Assembly (NCBI GenBank): GCA_020054815.1
Contig: JAIHAN010000011.1
Coordinates: 1-35,100 of the forward strand
DNA length: 35,100 bases
From: Peptococcaceae bacterium
GTDB lineage: Bacteria > Bacillota > Peptococcia > DRI-13
Direction: 5' to 3'
Each line of letters begins with the position of its first letter. The stretch's first letter is position 1. The translations under genes were made by a program, and so were the position numbers. Below the pieces are notes generated by a model, which was not told where the DNA came from, made no database searches, and saw nothing but the letters and a program-made list of their open reading frames with translations. Shown one piece after another: positions 14,784-24,877 of this stretch.

Positions 14784-15476
14784 TTGTTAAATTTAATTTT
14801 TCATGGACATGCTTGTTTTAGGTTAGTGAACAGTACATATGATGTGATCATTGATCCCTTTATCACCAATAACCCGCTGGCTGATGTAACGGTAAAGGAT
14901 CTTCATCCCACACATATCCTGGTAACACACGGCCACGGTGACCATTTAGGTGATGCCATAGCTCTTTCTAGGGACACGGGTGCCCCCATCATCGCTCCCA
15001 ATGAACTGGCCCTTTACTGCCAGTCCAAAGGCGCTAACATTCATCCCATGCATATCGGAGGTTCTTATCAATTTTCTTTCGGCAGGGTTAAATTAACACC
15101 TGCCTGGCACGGTTCGGCCGTGATCGATGAAAAAGGCATTACTTATACCGGTACACCCTGCGGATTTCTTGTGCACATGGACAATAAGTATATTTATCAC
15201 GCCGGAGATACGGGACTTTTTGGCGATATGAAGCTGATCGCGGAGATGTACCCTCTCGCCTGTGCCCTTTTACCCATTGGCGATAATTATGTCATGGGTC
15301 CTGATGATGCCTTACGGGCCGCGACCATGCTCCAGGCCAAACTGACAGTTCCTATGCATTACAATACATTTCCTGTCATAGCCCAGGACCCCGACCAGTT
15401 TGTGAAAAAACTCAAGGATTTGCATTTAAAAGGTCAGGTCATGAAACCAGGGGACAAAATAATACTCAACGATTAA
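14784..15476 (+). CDS. UPF0173 metal-dependent hydrolase (UlaG/metallo-beta-lactamase fold)
   Basis: Cytosolic metallo-hydrolase of about 230 residues, close to Bacillus YtkL and the UPF0173 family. The metal motif HGHGDH (about residues 49-54) is intact. The further ligands are expected in the AWHGS, HAGDTGLFGD and MHYNTFP blocks, all present. The physiological substrate is not known. I chose TTG 14784 because AGGAG lies 8 bases upstream and it gives the usual short N terminus before FHGHACF. GTG 14775 and ATG 14778 are in the same frame but almost overlap the ribosome site. It has its own promoter and terminator, so it is a single-gene unit. Confidence 0.9.
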   Translation: MLNLIFHGHACFRLVNSTYDVIIDPFITNNPLADVTVKDLHPTHILVTHGHGDHLGDAIALSRDTGAPIIAPNELALYCQSKGANIHPMHIGGSYQFSFGRVKLTPAWHGSAVIDEKGITYTGTPCGFLVHMDNKYIYHAGDTGLFGDMKLIAEMYPLACALLPIGDNYVMGPDDALRAATMLQAKLTVPMHYNTFPVIAQDPDQFVKKLKDLHLKGQVMKPGDKIILND

Positions 15477-15477
15477 A

Positions 15478-15508
15478 AGATAGCGCTCAGCTATCTCTTT
15501 TATTTTAA
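15478..15508 (+). terminator. Terminator of the UPF0173 gene
   Basis: The stem AGATAGC/GCTATCT (15478-15484 with 15490-15496) and a 5-base loop are followed by CTTTTATTTT. It lies immediately after the stop codon. Confidence 0.83.
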
Positions 15509-15611
15509 TGGATTTACCAAAGACCAACATAATAAAATCACAAATTTCCAACAACTTTCGCCGGGAAAGCAGGAATAATCTCACTCCTACCGAAGAGAGT
15601 AAAAGAAGGGA

Positions 15612-16706
15612 GTGATTACCATCGACCAGATCTACGCCGTGGCCTTACATCAGATTTTTGGGCTGCAGTTTAATAAACATTTCCTTCCACTATATGAGTA
15701 CTATGGTTCCTGGCAGGAGATGTGGGAAAGGGGACACCAAGCTCCGCCACCGGGGAATATGCCTTTACACATGTGGGAAAAGTTTCTGGAGCGCCGTAAA
15801 ACCCTTAATCCTTTAGCCCTGGTGCAAGAATTAGAGAGGAAGAAAATTAAGGTTGTTACCCGCTTAGAAGAAACATTTCCGGCTACCTTGTTGCAAATTG
15901 CCAATACACCGTGTATGCTATATTATCGTGGTGATATTAACATTTTACAGAAAAAAGCCCTTGCCGTTGTTGGTGCCAGAAAAGCCAGCCCTTATGGTTT
16001 AACTCAAACCAGAACCATCGTGCAAGAATTAGCGCAGCATGACTTGGTGATTGTCAGCGGCCTGGCCCGGGGGATTGATGGTGCAGCTCACGAAGCAGCC
16101 CTTACCGCCGGTGGAAAGACAGTTGCCGTATTAGGGTCAGGAGTGGATATACCGTATCCCCGCGAGAATAAAGACCTTTATCATAAAATTGGCGAGGCCG
16201 GTTTATTGCTCAGCGAATTTCCTCCCGGTACCCAGCCCCTGGATATCAATTTCCCGGTACGAAACAGGATCATCAGTGGGTTAAGTTCAGGTGTTTTTAT
16301 TGTGGAGGGACAGGCTAAAAGTGGGTCTCTGATTACATGCGACTATGCCCTGGAACAGGGTAAAGAAGTATTCGCCCTGCCTGGTCCTGTTACCAGTCCT
16401 TTGAGCCTGGGCCCCTTACGCCTGATCCAGCAGGGTGCTAAACTTGTCATCTATGCCCAGGATATTTTGGAAGAATTGGGCTATGAATATACATATAATT
16501 TATTTAACAGGCATCAGGAAAAACTAATAAATATAACCCGTGAAGAAAAAGAACTTTTAAATATAATTGCCTGGGAACCGCTCCATATTGACAGTATTTT
16601 GGCCAGGTGGGATATACAAAGGGGAGATGTTTACGAAATTTTGTTAAAACTTGAATTACAGGGTTTAATAAAACAGCTTCCAGGAAAATATTATGTAAAG
16701 ATATAA
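15612..16706 (+). CDS. dprA: DNA-processing protein DprA (Smf)
   Basis: Single-strand DNA-binding protein that loads RecA on incoming DNA during transformation. It is also widely kept in non-competent bacteria. The Rossmann-like core is complete: ALAVVGARKASPYG (about residue 117), VSGLARGIDGAAHEAAL, VAVLGSGVDIPYP, FPVRNRIISGLSSGVFIVEG and GSLITCDYALEQGKEVFALPG. A C-terminal winged-helix-like region follows (DSILARWDIQRGDVYEILLKLELQGLI). Length is normal at 364 residues. GTG 15612 is the best start available, but its GAAGGGA site almost touches it, so initiation may be weak. topA follows after about 34 bases with no terminator, the common Firmicutes arrangement. Confidence 0.95.
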   Translation: MITIDQIYAVALHQIFGLQFNKHFLPLYEYYGSWQEMWERGHQAPPPGNMPLHMWEKFLERRKTLNPLALVQELERKKIKVVTRLEETFPATLLQIANTPCMLYYRGDINILQKKALAVVGARKASPYGLTQTRTIVQELAQHDLVIVSGLARGIDGAAHEAALTAGGKTVAVLGSGVDIPYPRENKDLYHKIGEAGLLLSEFPPGTQPLDINFPVRNRIISGLSSGVFIVEGQAKSGSLITCDYALEQGKEVFALPGPVTSPLSLGPLRLIQQGAKLVIYAQDILEELGYEYTYNLFNRHQEKLINITREEKELLNIIAWEPLHIDSILARWDIQRGDVYEILLKLELQGLIKQLPGKYYVKI

Positions 16707-16740
16707 AATCAAATGATGGTTTTTATTTGAGGTGATAGAT

Positions 16741-18828
16741 TTGACAAAAGTTTTAGTCGTTGTGGAATCTCCAGCCAAAGCCAAAACTATTAGCAAGTTT
16801 TTGGGAAGAAATTATACCGTACGGGCCTCTATGGGTCATGTGAGGGATCTCCCCAAAAGCCAATTCGGGGTAGATGTGGAGAATGATTTTTCCATAAAAT
16901 ACATTACGATTCGCGGCAAAGGGGAGCTTTTGCAAGAATTAAAAAACACTGCTTCCAAAAGTGATAGAATACTGTTAGCCACTGACCCCGACCGGGAAGG
17001 GGAAGCTATAGCCTGGCACCTGCAGCATGTCTTAAAAATACCCGAGGATGCCAAATGCCGTATTGAATTTAATGAAATAACAAAAAAGGCGGTTACCGAA
17101 GCTGTTAAAAAACCCCGTCAAATTGATCGCGACCGGGTCGAGGCCCAGCAAGCCCGCCGGGTCTTAGATAGGTTGGTTGGCTATAACCTCAGTCCCTTGC
17201 TCTGGCGGAAAATTAAAAAGGGTTTAAGTGCCGGACGGGTCCAGTCTGTCGTTGTTCGTCTTATCTGCGACCGGGAAGAGGAAATCAATAGTTTTATTCC
17301 TGTAGAGTTCTGGTCTGTGACTGCCAGGCTAAATAAAAATAAAACGGCCTTCGAAGCCAAACTGGTTAAAATTAACGAGGATAAAGCCGAACTTAAGAAT
17401 GAACAAGAAGTTAATGAGATTATTAAAAAAATAGGTAAGAACAACCTGACTGTAGATTCTATCAAGAAACGCCAGCAAAGGCGTAATCCCGCACCTCCCT
17501 TTACCACCAGCAGTTTACAGCAGGAGGCTGCCCGCAAATTAAATTTTACGGCCAAAAAGACCATGATGATAGCCCAACAGCTCTATGAAGGACTGGACTT
17601 GGGTAAAGAAATTGGTTTGGTTGGTTTAATCACTTATATTCGAACCGATTCCACCCGGATTAGTGAGGAGGCGCAAAAAGAGGCCCAAGAATATATCCTG
17701 GGAAAGTACGGAAAAGATTATCTTCCTGAAAAACCCCGGGAATATACAACCAAGGGGAAAATTCAAAATGCCCACGAGGCCATCAGGCCTACTTATGTGC
17801 AGAGGACACCGGAAGAAATTAAAAAATTTCTTTCTAATGATCAATATAAACTGTATAAGCTCATCTGGGACCGGTTTATCGCTTCCCAAATGGCCTCGGC
17901 TCTCCTTGATGTAACGACAGTAGATTTGAAGTACGATAATTTTACCTTCCGGGCAACGGGGTCTATTCTCGTCTTTCCCGGTTTTACTAAAGTGTATATA
18001 GAAGGCCGGGATGACAGTGAAAAAGATGAGAACAATATTTTACCGCCCCTGGAGGTAGGGGAAGAAATCAAGGTGAGTAAAATTGTTCCCAAGCAGCACT
18101 TTACCCAGCCGCCACCCCGCTATACCGAGGCCACCCTGGTGAAGACACTGGAGGAAAAGGGAATAGGACGCCCCAGTACGTATGCGCCTATCCTGGATAC
18201 TATTGTGACCAGGGGCTATGCGGTAAGGGAACAAAAACAGTTTCATCCCACGGAACTCGGCTGTGTCGTCGTTGATCTGTTAAAAAAATATTTTCCGGAA
18301 ATTATTGACGAAGAGTTTACTGCTCAAATGGAAGAAAAACTTGATTCCATTGAGGAGGGAAATGTGGAATGGAAAAAAATCCTCCTCGACTTTTATCAAC
18401 CGTTTTTGCAGGAATTAGAGTCTGCAGATAAGGAGATTGGCCGTATCGCCGTTGTAGATGAAGAGACAGAAGAAAAATGCGAAAAATGCGGGCGCAATAT
18501 GGTCATTAAATTTGGACGTTATGGTAAATTCCTGGCCTGCCCCGGATTTCCCGAGTGCCAGAACACCAAGCCTCTCTTGGAAGAAACAGGAATAACCTGT
18601 CCCCAGTGCCAGCAGGGGAAAGTTGTGCTGAGGCGCAGTAAAAAAGGGAAAAAGTTTTACGGCTGCAGTAGTTACCCGGAATGCCAGTATGTTTCCTGGG
18701 ATGAACCTACCGCAGAAAAGTGTCCCCGCTGCACCAGTTATATGGTCAAGAAACAGGGTAAAAAAACGGGGGAAAGACTGGTCTGTTCTAATGAGAATTG
18801 CAAATATGTCCAAACTATGGATAAGTAA
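16741..18828 (+). CDS. topA: DNA topoisomerase I (type IA)
   Basis: Relaxes negative supercoils. From TTG 16741 the protein has 695 residues. It opens with the Toprim domain (VVVESPAKAKTISKFLG) with its acidic DPDREGEAIAWHL motif, followed by the cleavage domain with the active-site Tyr at about residue 299 in LITYIRTDSTR. Three C-terminal four-cysteine zinc modules start near CEKCGRNM, CPQCQQGK and CPRCTSYM, the last ending in CSNENC. TTG 16741 is preferred because GAGGTGA lies 6 bases upstream. GTG 16732, in frame, lies inside that site. It sits in the dprA-topA-trmFO-xerC order typical of Bacillota. Confidence 0.97.
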   Translation: MTKVLVVVESPAKAKTISKFLGRNYTVRASMGHVRDLPKSQFGVDVENDFSIKYITIRGKGELLQELKNTASKSDRILLATDPDREGEAIAWHLQHVLKIPEDAKCRIEFNEITKKAVTEAVKKPRQIDRDRVEAQQARRVLDRLVGYNLSPLLWRKIKKGLSAGRVQSVVVRLICDREEEINSFIPVEFWSVTARLNKNKTAFEAKLVKINEDKAELKNEQEVNEIIKKIGKNNLTVDSIKKRQQRRNPAPPFTTSSLQQEAARKLNFTAKKTMMIAQQLYEGLDLGKEIGLVGLITYIRTDSTRISEEAQKEAQEYILGKYGKDYLPEKPREYTTKGKIQNAHEAIRPTYVQRTPEEIKKFLSNDQYKLYKLIWDRFIASQMASALLDVTTVDLKYDNFTFRATGSILVFPGFTKVYIEGRDDSEKDENNILPPLEVGEEIKVSKIVPKQHFTQPPPRYTEATLVKTLEEKGIGRPSTYAPILDTIVTRGYAVREQKQFHPTELGCVVVDLLKKYFPEIIDEEFTAQMEEKLDSIEEGNVEWKKILLDFYQPFLQELESADKEIGRIAVVDEETEEKCEKCGRNMVIKFGRYGKFLACPGFPECQNTKPLLEETGITCPQCQQGKVVLRRSKKGKKFYGCSSYPECQYVSWDEPTAEKCPRCTSYMVKKQGKKTGERLVCSNENCKYVQTMDK

Positions 18829-18859
18829 TAGCAATGGTGTAGATTAAGGAGGGCTCTTT

Positions 18860-20167
18860 TTGGATGCGGTAACCGTCATCGGGGCAGGACTTGCCGGAAG
18901 TGAAGCGGCCTGGCAAATTGCCCAAAGAGGAATTAAAGTCAAGTTATATGAGATGCGCCCGGATAAAATGACACCGGCTCACCATACTCCCTATTTCGCC
19001 GAATTGGTCTGCAGCAATTCACTGCGGGCCAACAATCTGGAAAATGCCGTAGGCCTTTTAAAAGAGGAAATGCGAGAGCTTCGTTCTCTGATTATGCTGT
19101 GTGCCGATGAAAATGCCGTGGCCGCGGGGGGAGCTTTGGCTGTTGACCGTACAGGATTTGCCCGGGCGGTAACGAAGAGGCTCGCGGAACATCCCCGTGT
19201 AGAAATCATCAGGGAAGAAGTGAAAATGCTGCCCCGGGATGGAGTCACTGTGCTAGCTTCGGGTCCTCTTACCAGCGAGTCATTGACCGATGATCTGCGA
19301 AAGATCACCGGAACTGACTATCTTTATTTTTATGATGCTGCCGCCCCTATTGTAGATGGGGAAACTATCAACTATGACAAGGTTTTTTGGGGCTCCCGCT
19401 ACAATAAGGGAACTGCCGATTATCTCAATTGTCCCATGAATCAGGAAGAGTATGAGCGATTCTACCAGGCCTTGATCTCGGCAGAAGTGCATAAATTACA
19501 TGAATTTGAAAAAGAAATTTATTTCGAGGGTTGTATGCCGGTGGAAGTTATGGCTAGCCGGGGACCCCAAACCCTTTTGTTTGGCCCCCTCAAACCTGTG
19601 GGGTTGGCAGACCCAAGGACCAATACGCGTCCTTATGCCGTCGTCCAGCTCAGGAAAGACAATGCCGCGGGAACCCTTTTCAACCTGGTGGGTTTTCAAA
19701 CCCATTTAAAATGGGGAGAACAGCAGAGAGTTTTCCGGATGATACCGGGCCTGGAAGAGGCAGAATTTGTACGTTACGGCGTCATGCACCGCAATACCTA
19801 TATCAACGCGCCACAAATACTGGAAATCACAACTCAATTGAAAATAAGACCTGATATTTTGATTGCCGGGCAGATATCGGGGGTGGAGGGCTACGTGGAA
19901 TCTGCAGCATCCGGATTAATCAGCGGTATTAATGCAGCACGTCTGGCCCGTCAGCAAGAACCACTGATCCCGCCGCGTAATTCGGCCATTGGTTCTTTGT
20001 TGTATTACATTACACATGCTTCAACAGAGGGCTTTCAACCTATGAATATAACCTTTGGTCTCATCCCGCCCTGGCCGGAAAAAATCAAAGACAAGAAAGC
20101 AAAAAATCTCCGGATTGCCAATCGGGCTCTGGAAGAAATAAGAAAATGGAAAAACGAGGTTATTTAA
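18860..20167 (+). CDS. trmFO: Methylenetetrahydrofolate--tRNA-(uracil-5-)-methyltransferase TrmFO
   Basis: Makes 5-methyluridine at tRNA position 54 with methylenetetrahydrofolate and FADH2 (formerly Gid). The FAD-binding N terminus [18 protein letters not shown] is intact. Cysteines known to be catalytic in the family are present as Cys51 ([13 protein letters not shown]) and Cys225 ([15 protein letters not shown]). The 435-residue length is normal. TTG 18860 follows AAGGAGG at about 7 bases. It lies 31 bases after topA and 13 bases before xerC, as in the Bacillus subtilis topA-trmFO-xerC-clpQY-codY order. Confidence 0.97.
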   Translation: MDAVTVIGAGLAGSEAAWQIAQRGIKVKLYEMRPDKMTPAHHTPYFAELVCSNSLRANNLENAVGLLKEEMRELRSLIMLCADENAVAAGGALAVDRTGFARAVTKRLAEHPRVEIIREEVKMLPRDGVTVLASGPLTSESLTDDLRKITGTDYLYFYDAAAPIVDGETINYDKVFWGSRYNKGTADYLNCPMNQEEYERFYQALISAEVHKLHEFEKEIYFEGCMPVEVMASRGPQTLLFGPLKPVGLADPRTNTRPYAVVQLRKDNAAGTLFNLVGFQTHLKWGEQQRVFRMIPGLEEAEFVRYGVMHRNTYINAPQILEITTQLKIRPDILIAGQISGVEGYVESAASGLISGINAARLARQQEPLIPPRNSAIGSLLYYITHASTEGFQPMNITFGLIPPWPEKIKDKKAKNLRIANRALEEIRKWKNEVI

Positions 20168-20180
20168 GGGAGAGAAAAAG

Positions 20181-21086
20181 ATGCTTTTACTACCTCTCGT
20201 AGATACCTTTTTGCAGTATCTGCAGGCGGAAAAAAATATGTCCTCTAAAACCGTCAAAGCCTATAACAGTGACTGGCAGGATTTTCTAAGCTTTTTAGAG
20301 GAGGAAATAAAACTAAGTTCTCACACCGTACATGTGGAAGATGTTGATCACGGAGTGGTAAGAAAATACCTGGCCTTTTTAAATTATAAGGGGTTAACCA
20401 AGACGACTATGGCCAGGAGACTTGCCTCACTAAAAAGTTTCTTCCGTTACCTGTTGCGGAAGGAAATTATTTTGCAAAACCCCCTGGTTCATGTGGCTAC
20501 GCCTAAAATACCCAAAAAGTTACCAAAATATTTAGAACAAAAGGAAATGACCAGAGTTTTGGAACAGCCTTCCGCGGCTACGGAAACAGGCATACGTGAC
20601 AAAGCTATCCTTGAACTGTTGTATGGTGCCGGTATACGAGTCAGTGAACTGGTGATGCTGGATACGGAGCACCTGGATTTAAGATACGGGTTTGTCCGTG
20701 TTTTCGGCAAAGGAAGCAAAGAAAGGCTTGTGCCAATAGGCAAACCGGCCGTAGAGGCCCTGGAGCAATATCTCAAGGTGGCCCGCCCTCTCTGGGCCAA
20801 CCCGGATAATCCCGCCTTATTTGTCAACCAAAAAGGCGGGCGTTTGAGTGACAGGTCAGTCCGGACATTTGTCCAAAAATATTGTCAGGCAGCCCATACC
20901 AGGGAATATATTTCTCCCCACGGTTTCCGGCATAGTTTTGCTACCCATTTACTGGATAACGGGGCAGATTTGCGGGTTGTCCAGGAATTATTGGGTCATA
21001 GTAAAATTTCCTCAACGCAAGTGTATACCCACGTTTCTCGCAGTAAATTACGAAAAGTATATCATCTGGCCCATCCCAGGGCTTAG
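20181..21086 (+). CDS. xerC: Tyrosine recombinase XerC
   Basis: Site-specific recombinase that resolves chromosome dimers at dif with XerD. The 301-residue protein has an N-terminal SAM-like core-binding domain (residues 1-100) and a C-terminal catalytic domain. The catalytic residues are visible: Arg153 (GAGIRVSEL), a Lys in [11 protein letters not shown], His247 and Arg250 ([12 protein letters not shown]), His273 ([11 protein letters not shown]) and the nucleophile Tyr282 (VYTHVS). ATG 20181 has AAGGGAGAG upstream. The context inside topA-trmFO-xerC-hslV favours XerC (CodV in Bacillus) rather than XerD or a phage integrase. Confidence 0.96.
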   Translation: MLLLPLVDTFLQYLQAEKNMSSKTVKAYNSDWQDFLSFLEEEIKLSSHTVHVEDVDHGVVRKYLAFLNYKGLTKTTMARRLASLKSFFRYLLRKEIILQNPLVHVATPKIPKKLPKYLEQKEMTRVLEQPSAATETGIRDKAILELLYGAGIRVSELVMLDTEHLDLRYGFVRVFGKGSKERLVPIGKPAVEALEQYLKVARPLWANPDNPALFVNQKGGRLSDRSVRTFVQKYCQAAHTREYISPHGFRHSFATHLLDNGADLRVVQELLGHSKISSTQVYTHVSRSKLRKVYHLAHPRA

Positions 21087-21099
21087 AGGAGGGAAAAGC

Positions 21100-21630
21100 G
21101 TGTTTCACGGTACTACTATAGTTGCGGTCAGGAAAGACGACCAAACGGCTGTAGCCGGCGACGGTCAGGTAACCCTGGGACAAAATACTATTATGAAACA
21201 TACGGCCAAAAAGGTAAGACGCCTTTACCAGGGGAAGGTTGTGGCCGGTTTCGCCGGTTCGGTAGCCGATGCTTTTATGCTTTTTGAAAAATTTGAGAAA
21301 AAGCTGGAGGAATACCGGGGAAACCTTTCACGGGCCTCAGTGGAATTGGCTAAAGAATGGCGTATGGACAGATACATGCGTCATTTGGAAGCCATGTTGA
21401 TTGTGGCTGACAGTACCAACTTATTAATCATCTCCGGCACAGGGGAAGTCATAGAGCCTGATGACGGCATTGCTGCCATAGGTTCGGGAGGAGCCTATGC
21501 CCTGGCTGCGGCTAAGGCTTTAACCAGACACACCAGTCTAACGGCGGCAGAAATAGTCAGGACGGCTATGGAAATAGCCGCTTCCATTTGCGTTTATACA
21601 AATGAAAATATTATTATTGAAGAAGTATAA
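21100..21630 (+). CDS. hslV: ATP-dependent protease subunit HslV (ClpQ)
   Basis: Proteolytic core of the HslUV machine. From GTG 21100 the protein has 176 residues. The short propeptide MFHG precedes TTIVAV, where Thr5 becomes the N-terminal nucleophile after processing. The blocks [28 protein letters not shown] and IAIGSGG match the family. GAGGAGGG lies about 6 bases upstream of the GTG. Longer in-frame starts lie inside xerC and were rejected. hslU follows after 14 bases and encodes the ATPase partner. Confidence 0.97.
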   Translation: MFHGTTIVAVRKDDQTAVAGDGQVTLGQNTIMKHTAKKVRRLYQGKVVAGFAGSVADAFMLFEKFEKKLEEYRGNLSRASVELAKEWRMDRYMRHLEAMLIVADSTNLLIISGTGEVIEPDDGIAAIGSGGAYALAAAKALTRHTSLTAAEIVRTAMEIAASICVYTNENIIIEEV

Positions 21631-21644
21631 AGAGGGGATTAAAA

Positions 21645-23033
21645 ATGTTAGAAACTTTAACGCCACGAGAGGTAGTCAAAGAGATTGACAAATACATCGT
21701 GGGACAAGAGAAAGCCAAAAAGAGCGTGGCTATTGCCTTAAGAAACAGGTACAGGCGGAGCCAGCTACCTCCTGAATTAAGAGAGGAAGTAATGCCCAAA
21801 AATATTTTGATGATTGGCCCCACTGGTGTAGGGAAAACCGAAATCGCCAGAAGACTGGCTAAATTAGTCAATGCTCCTTTTATCAAAGTGGAAGCTACCA
21901 AATTCACGGAAGTGGGGTACGTGGGTCGTGATGTAGAATCCATGATCCGTGATTTATTAGAAGTTTCTATTAGAATGGTCAAACAAGAGAAAGTCCGTCA
22001 AGTTGAAAAAAAAGCTTCCGAGATTGCCGATGACTTGCTGGTGGAAATTATGGTGCCATTACCTCCCGCTGATCAGGCCATGAAGAATCCTTTTGAGGTC
22101 CTATTTGGTAACAATCCAGCTCCTGCAGAACAAAAAAAACCCCAGGAGGAAAATATTTTACGGGAAAGGAAAATAATAAAAGAAAGACTACTAAAAGGCG
22201 AATTGGATCAGGAGTATGTGGAAATAGAAGTTGAAGACGCCATGGCTCCGCCCCTGGATATGTTTGTAGGGGGAAATATGGAGGAAGTGGGACTGAATTT
22301 TCAGGACCTCTTTGGCAGCATGTTCCCCAAAAAGAAGAAAAAGAGGAAAGTCACGGTAAAAGAGGCCAGGAAAATCTTAACACAGGCTGAAGCACAAAAG
22401 CTTATCGATATAGAGCAGGTAACAGCAGAAGCTATCAATAATGCCGAACAAAATGGTATTATTTTTCTGGATGAAATCGATAAAATAGCAAGCCGGGAGT
22501 CGTACGGACCAGATGTATCACGAGGGGGTGTCCAGAGAGATATTCTGCCTATTGTTGAAGGTTCCACTGTGATGACAAAGTACGGACCGGTAAAAACAGA
22601 CTATATCTTGTTTATTGCCGCAGGCGCTTTCCATGTCACCAAACCATCGGATCTTATCCCCGAACTCCAGGGACGTTTCCCCATTCGGGTAGAATTAGAC
22701 AGCCTTAGTTGTAAAGATTTTAAGCTTATTTTGACCCAGCCGCGCAACTCTCTGATCAAACAATACACTGAATTATTAAAAATTGAGGGCATTTCGCTTG
22801 AATTTACTGAAAATGCTATTGATGAAATAGCAGATATTGCGTATACTGTAAACGACCAAACTGAAAATATTGGTGCACGACGGCTTCATACCATTATGGA
22901 GAAGTTACTTGAGGACATTTTGTTTAATGCCCCCGATCTGGAAGACAAGCATATCTTAATTGATAGCGACTATGTCCGGGAAAAACTGCAGTCCATTGTC
23001 AAGAACGAAGACCTAAGCCGTTACATTTTGTAA
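21645..23033 (+). CDS. hslU: HslU (ClpY) AAA+ unfoldase
   Basis: ATPase ring that unfolds substrates for HslV. The Walker A is GPTGVGKT (residues 58-65), and the Walker [13 protein letters not shown] lies near 271-282. The inserted I domain occupies roughly 110-240, and its tail contains a very basic PKKKKKRKV run. The pore-loop-like sequence [17 protein letters not shown] is present, as are the C-terminal sensor motif NIGARRLHT and the ending LSRYIL that docks into HslV. The 462-residue length is standard. ATG 21645 follows AGAGGGGA. Confidence 0.97.
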   Translation: MLETLTPREVVKEIDKYIVGQEKAKKSVAIALRNRYRRSQLPPELREEVMPKNILMIGPTGVGKTEIARRLAKLVNAPFIKVEATKFTEVGYVGRDVESMIRDLLEVSIRMVKQEKVRQVEKKASEIADDLLVEIMVPLPPADQAMKNPFEVLFGNNPAPAEQKKPQEENILRERKIIKERLLKGELDQEYVEIEVEDAMAPPLDMFVGGNMEEVGLNFQDLFGSMFPKKKKKRKVTVKEARKILTQAEAQKLIDIEQVTAEAINNAEQNGIIFLDEIDKIASRESYGPDVSRGGVQRDILPIVEGSTVMTKYGPVKTDYILFIAAGAFHVTKPSDLIPELQGRFPIRVELDSLSCKDFKLILTQPRNSLIKQYTELLKIEGISLEFTENAIDEIADIAYTVNDQTENIGARRLHTIMEKLLEDILFNAPDLEDKHILIDSDYVREKLQSIVKNEDLSRYIL

Positions 23034-23054
23034 TTAAAAACAGGAGGAAGATAA

Positions 23055-23840
23055 ATGAAAAGTTTATTGGAAAAAACCCGTACTATTAACAAACTGCTGC
23101 AAAAAACAGCCGGCAATCCCGTGGAATTTACAGAGATGGCGAAAGTATTAAGTGATTTAATAGATGCCAACATCTATATTGTGGGCAGACGCGGTAAAAT
23201 TTTAGGTTATGCTTTTATGGATGGTTTCCAGTGCAAAACCATCGAAGATATTGTCGTCAATACGGAAAGGTTCCCGGAAAGCTATAACGAAGATCTTCTG
23301 AGGATTACCCAAACCCAGGCCAATCTGAAAAAAGAGAAAGCGGAATGTGTTTTTGGTGTGGCCAGTGAAGGAGGGTGTCTCTTTGAAGGTAAGATTACCA
23401 CAGTTGTTCCCATCATGGGCGGCGGTGAAAGACAAGGAACCCTGCTTTTGGCTAAGTTTGACCAGGACTTTAACCACGAAGATTTAATTCTGGCGGAATA
23501 CGGGGCTACTGTGATAGGTATGGAGATTCTCCGGGCCAAAGCTGAAAGGATTGAAGAAGATGCCCGGCGGAAAGCTGCGGTACAGATTGCCATTGGAACT
23601 CTCTCCTATTCGGAATTAGAAGCTATTGAGCATATCTTTGCGGAGTTAAAAGGTAAAGAAGGGCTGTTGGTTGCCAGCAAGATTGCCGATAGAGTAGGCA
23701 TAACCCGTTCCGTCATCGTTAACGCCCTCAGAAAGTTTGAAAGTGCCGGCGTGATTGAATCAAAGTCTTTAGGGATGAAGGGTACTTACATCCGTATCTT
23801 AAACGAAAACCTATTAGATGAGCTGGCTAAATTACGCTAA
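23055..23840 (+). CDS. codY: GTP- and branched-chain amino acid-sensing transcriptional repressor CodY
   Basis: Global regulator of nutrient status. The 261-residue protein has an N-terminal GAF-type ligand domain (about 1-155) and a C-terminal winged helix-turn-helix. The recognition region [44 protein letters not shown] is nearly identical to that of Bacillus CodY as I know it. ATG 23055 has CAGGAGGAAG upstream. It is the last gene of the hslV-hslU-codY block and is followed by a strong terminator. In Bacillus subtilis CodY represses the flagellar genes that lie next to it; here they start about 180 bases downstream. Confidence 0.97.
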   Translation: MKSLLEKTRTINKLLQKTAGNPVEFTEMAKVLSDLIDANIYIVGRRGKILGYAFMDGFQCKTIEDIVVNTERFPESYNEDLLRITQTQANLKKEKAECVFGVASEGGCLFEGKITTVVPIMGGGERQGTLLLAKFDQDFNHEDLILAEYGATVIGMEILRAKAERIEEDARRKAAVQIAIGTLSYSELEAIEHIFAELKGKEGLLVASKIADRVGITRSVIVNALRKFESAGVIESKSLGMKGTYIRILNENLLDELAKLR

Positions 23841-23845
23841 ATATC

Positions 23846-23880
23846 AAAAGACTGTAGAACAAAAATCTACAGTCTTTTTT
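23846..23880 (+). terminator. Terminator after codY
   Basis: A 12-bp stem AAAGACTGTAGA/TCTACAGTCTTT (23847-23858 with 23866-23877) and a 7-base loop run into T residues. It separates the codY operon from the flagellar operon. Up to flgB (23881-24022) I see no convincing promoter pair: a TATAAT at 24006-24011 is too near the ribosome site. Confidence 0.9.
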
Positions 23881-24022
23881 TGCGTTTTTCTTAACTAACA
23901 GTCTAGCAAAATCATACATTTATCAATTAGAATAAAAAGGAATTTTGCATTATAAGGCGAATTTAGTATCAGATGTCAAATCTTTTATCTTTAAGTAAAA
24001 CTTTGTATAATAAGGTGGTTTT

Positions 24023-24415
24023 ATGTTAAAAACAAACACCATGAATCTCCTGGAAAAAGCTTTGACCGGCAGTTCATTGCGTCACAGCGCTATCGGCAAT
24101 AATATTGCCAATGCCAACACACCGGGCTATAAAAAAATTGAAGTAAGTTTCCAGCACGTTTTAGAAAATACATTAGAACCCCGGCAGACTCTCAAAACCA
24201 CAAGCAAAAAACATTTGCCCATGGCTAACGAGGAGTTGCAACCCTTTATACAGGAAAACAGGGAAACAACTTTACGGAATGATGGCAACAACGTGGACAT
24301 CGACATGGAACTTTCTGCTCTGGCTGAGAATAACCTGTACTTTAACAGCCTGACCCACTTGCTGTCTTCACAGCTGGCACTCTTAAGACAGTCTATTTCG
24401 GAAGGGAGACGCTAA
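24023..24415 (+). CDS. flgB: Flagellar proximal rod protein FlgB
   Basis: Rod subunit, first gene of the flagellar operon. The 130-residue protein carries the rod/hook N-terminal motif SAIGNNIANANTPGYKK (about residues 22-38) and a C-terminal amphipathic helix (NSLTHLLSSQLALLRQSI). It has no signal peptide, as expected for type III export. ATG 24023 is preceded by AAGGTGG. flgC follows two bases after the stop. Confidence 0.96.
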   Translation: MLKTNTMNLLEKALTGSSLRHSAIGNNIANANTPGYKKIEVSFQHVLENTLEPRQTLKTTSKKHLPMANEELQPFIQENRETTLRNDGNNVDIDMELSALAENNLYFNSLTHLLSSQLALLRQSISEGRR

Positions 24416-24417
24416 GC

Positions 24418-24867
24418 ATGAATCTCTTTAATTCCCTGAAAATAAGCGCATCAGGGCTAAGTGCTGAAAGGCTGCGGATGGATGTGATATCTGCCAACAT
24501 TGCCAATGCCAATACAACCCGTTCCCCCCAGGGGGGGCCTTACCGGAGGCAGGTGGCCTTACTGTCACCGGGTATGTACAACACCAATAATTTCAAAAAG
24601 ACTTTGCAGAATGCCATGCAAAATAATTTCCCCTATTCCGGTGTCCGGGTAGAGAAAATTGTCACCGACCCTACGCCCAATAAAAGAGTGTATGATCCCA
24701 AACACCCCGATGCCTCTGCCGACGGCTACGTGGAGTATCCCAACGTCGATGTCATGAAGGAAATTGTGGAGTTGATCACTGCCTCCCGGGCCTACGAAGC
24801 CAACGTCACCACCTTAAATGCCACGAAGAACATGGCTTTGAAAACACTGGAAATCGGAAGAGGTTAG
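24418..24867 (+). CDS. flgC: Flagellar rod protein FlgC
   Basis: Rod subunit of 149 residues. The N-terminal family signature is ISASGLSAERLRMDVISANIANANTTRSPQGGPYRRQ, and the C terminus ends in the conserved helix VDVMKEIVELITASRAYEANVTTLNATKNM. ATG 24418 lies two bases after flgB, with a GGAAGGGAG site inside the end of flgB. It is part of the tightly packed rod-gene set flgB-flgC-fliE. Confidence 0.97.
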   Translation: MNLFNSLKISASGLSAERLRMDVISANIANANTTRSPQGGPYRRQVALLSPGMYNTNNFKKTLQNAMQNNFPYSGVRVEKIVTDPTPNKRVYDPKHPDASADGYVEYPNVDVMKEIVELITASRAYEANVTTLNATKNMALKTLEIGRG

Positions 24868-24877
24868 GAGGTAATAT

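Noticed and set aside
15509-15611. Possible conserved leader before dprA (CGGGAAAGCAGGAATAATC)
   Set aside because: It looked familiar as a recurring intergenic string of Clostridia, but there is no second copy here, no hairpin and no promoter pair to support a feature.
18415-18834. 139-codon minus-strand frame opposite the topA zinc modules
   Set aside because: The opposite strand encodes three intact four-cysteine modules; the antisense frame has no start site or family features.
20181-21086. xerC as the integrase of a mobile element
   Set aside because: It sits in the conserved topA-trmFO-xerC-hslVU order with no attachment repeats or phage genes nearby.
20848-21099. N-terminal extension of HslV by 84 residues into xerC
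   Set aside because: HslV must expose an N-terminal Thr; GTG 21100 with GAGGAGGG gives [10 protein letters not shown], the expected form.
24006-24011. TATAAT before flgB as a -10 box
   Set aside because: It ends at the ribosome site, so the message would start on or after it, and there is no -35 at 16-18 bases.
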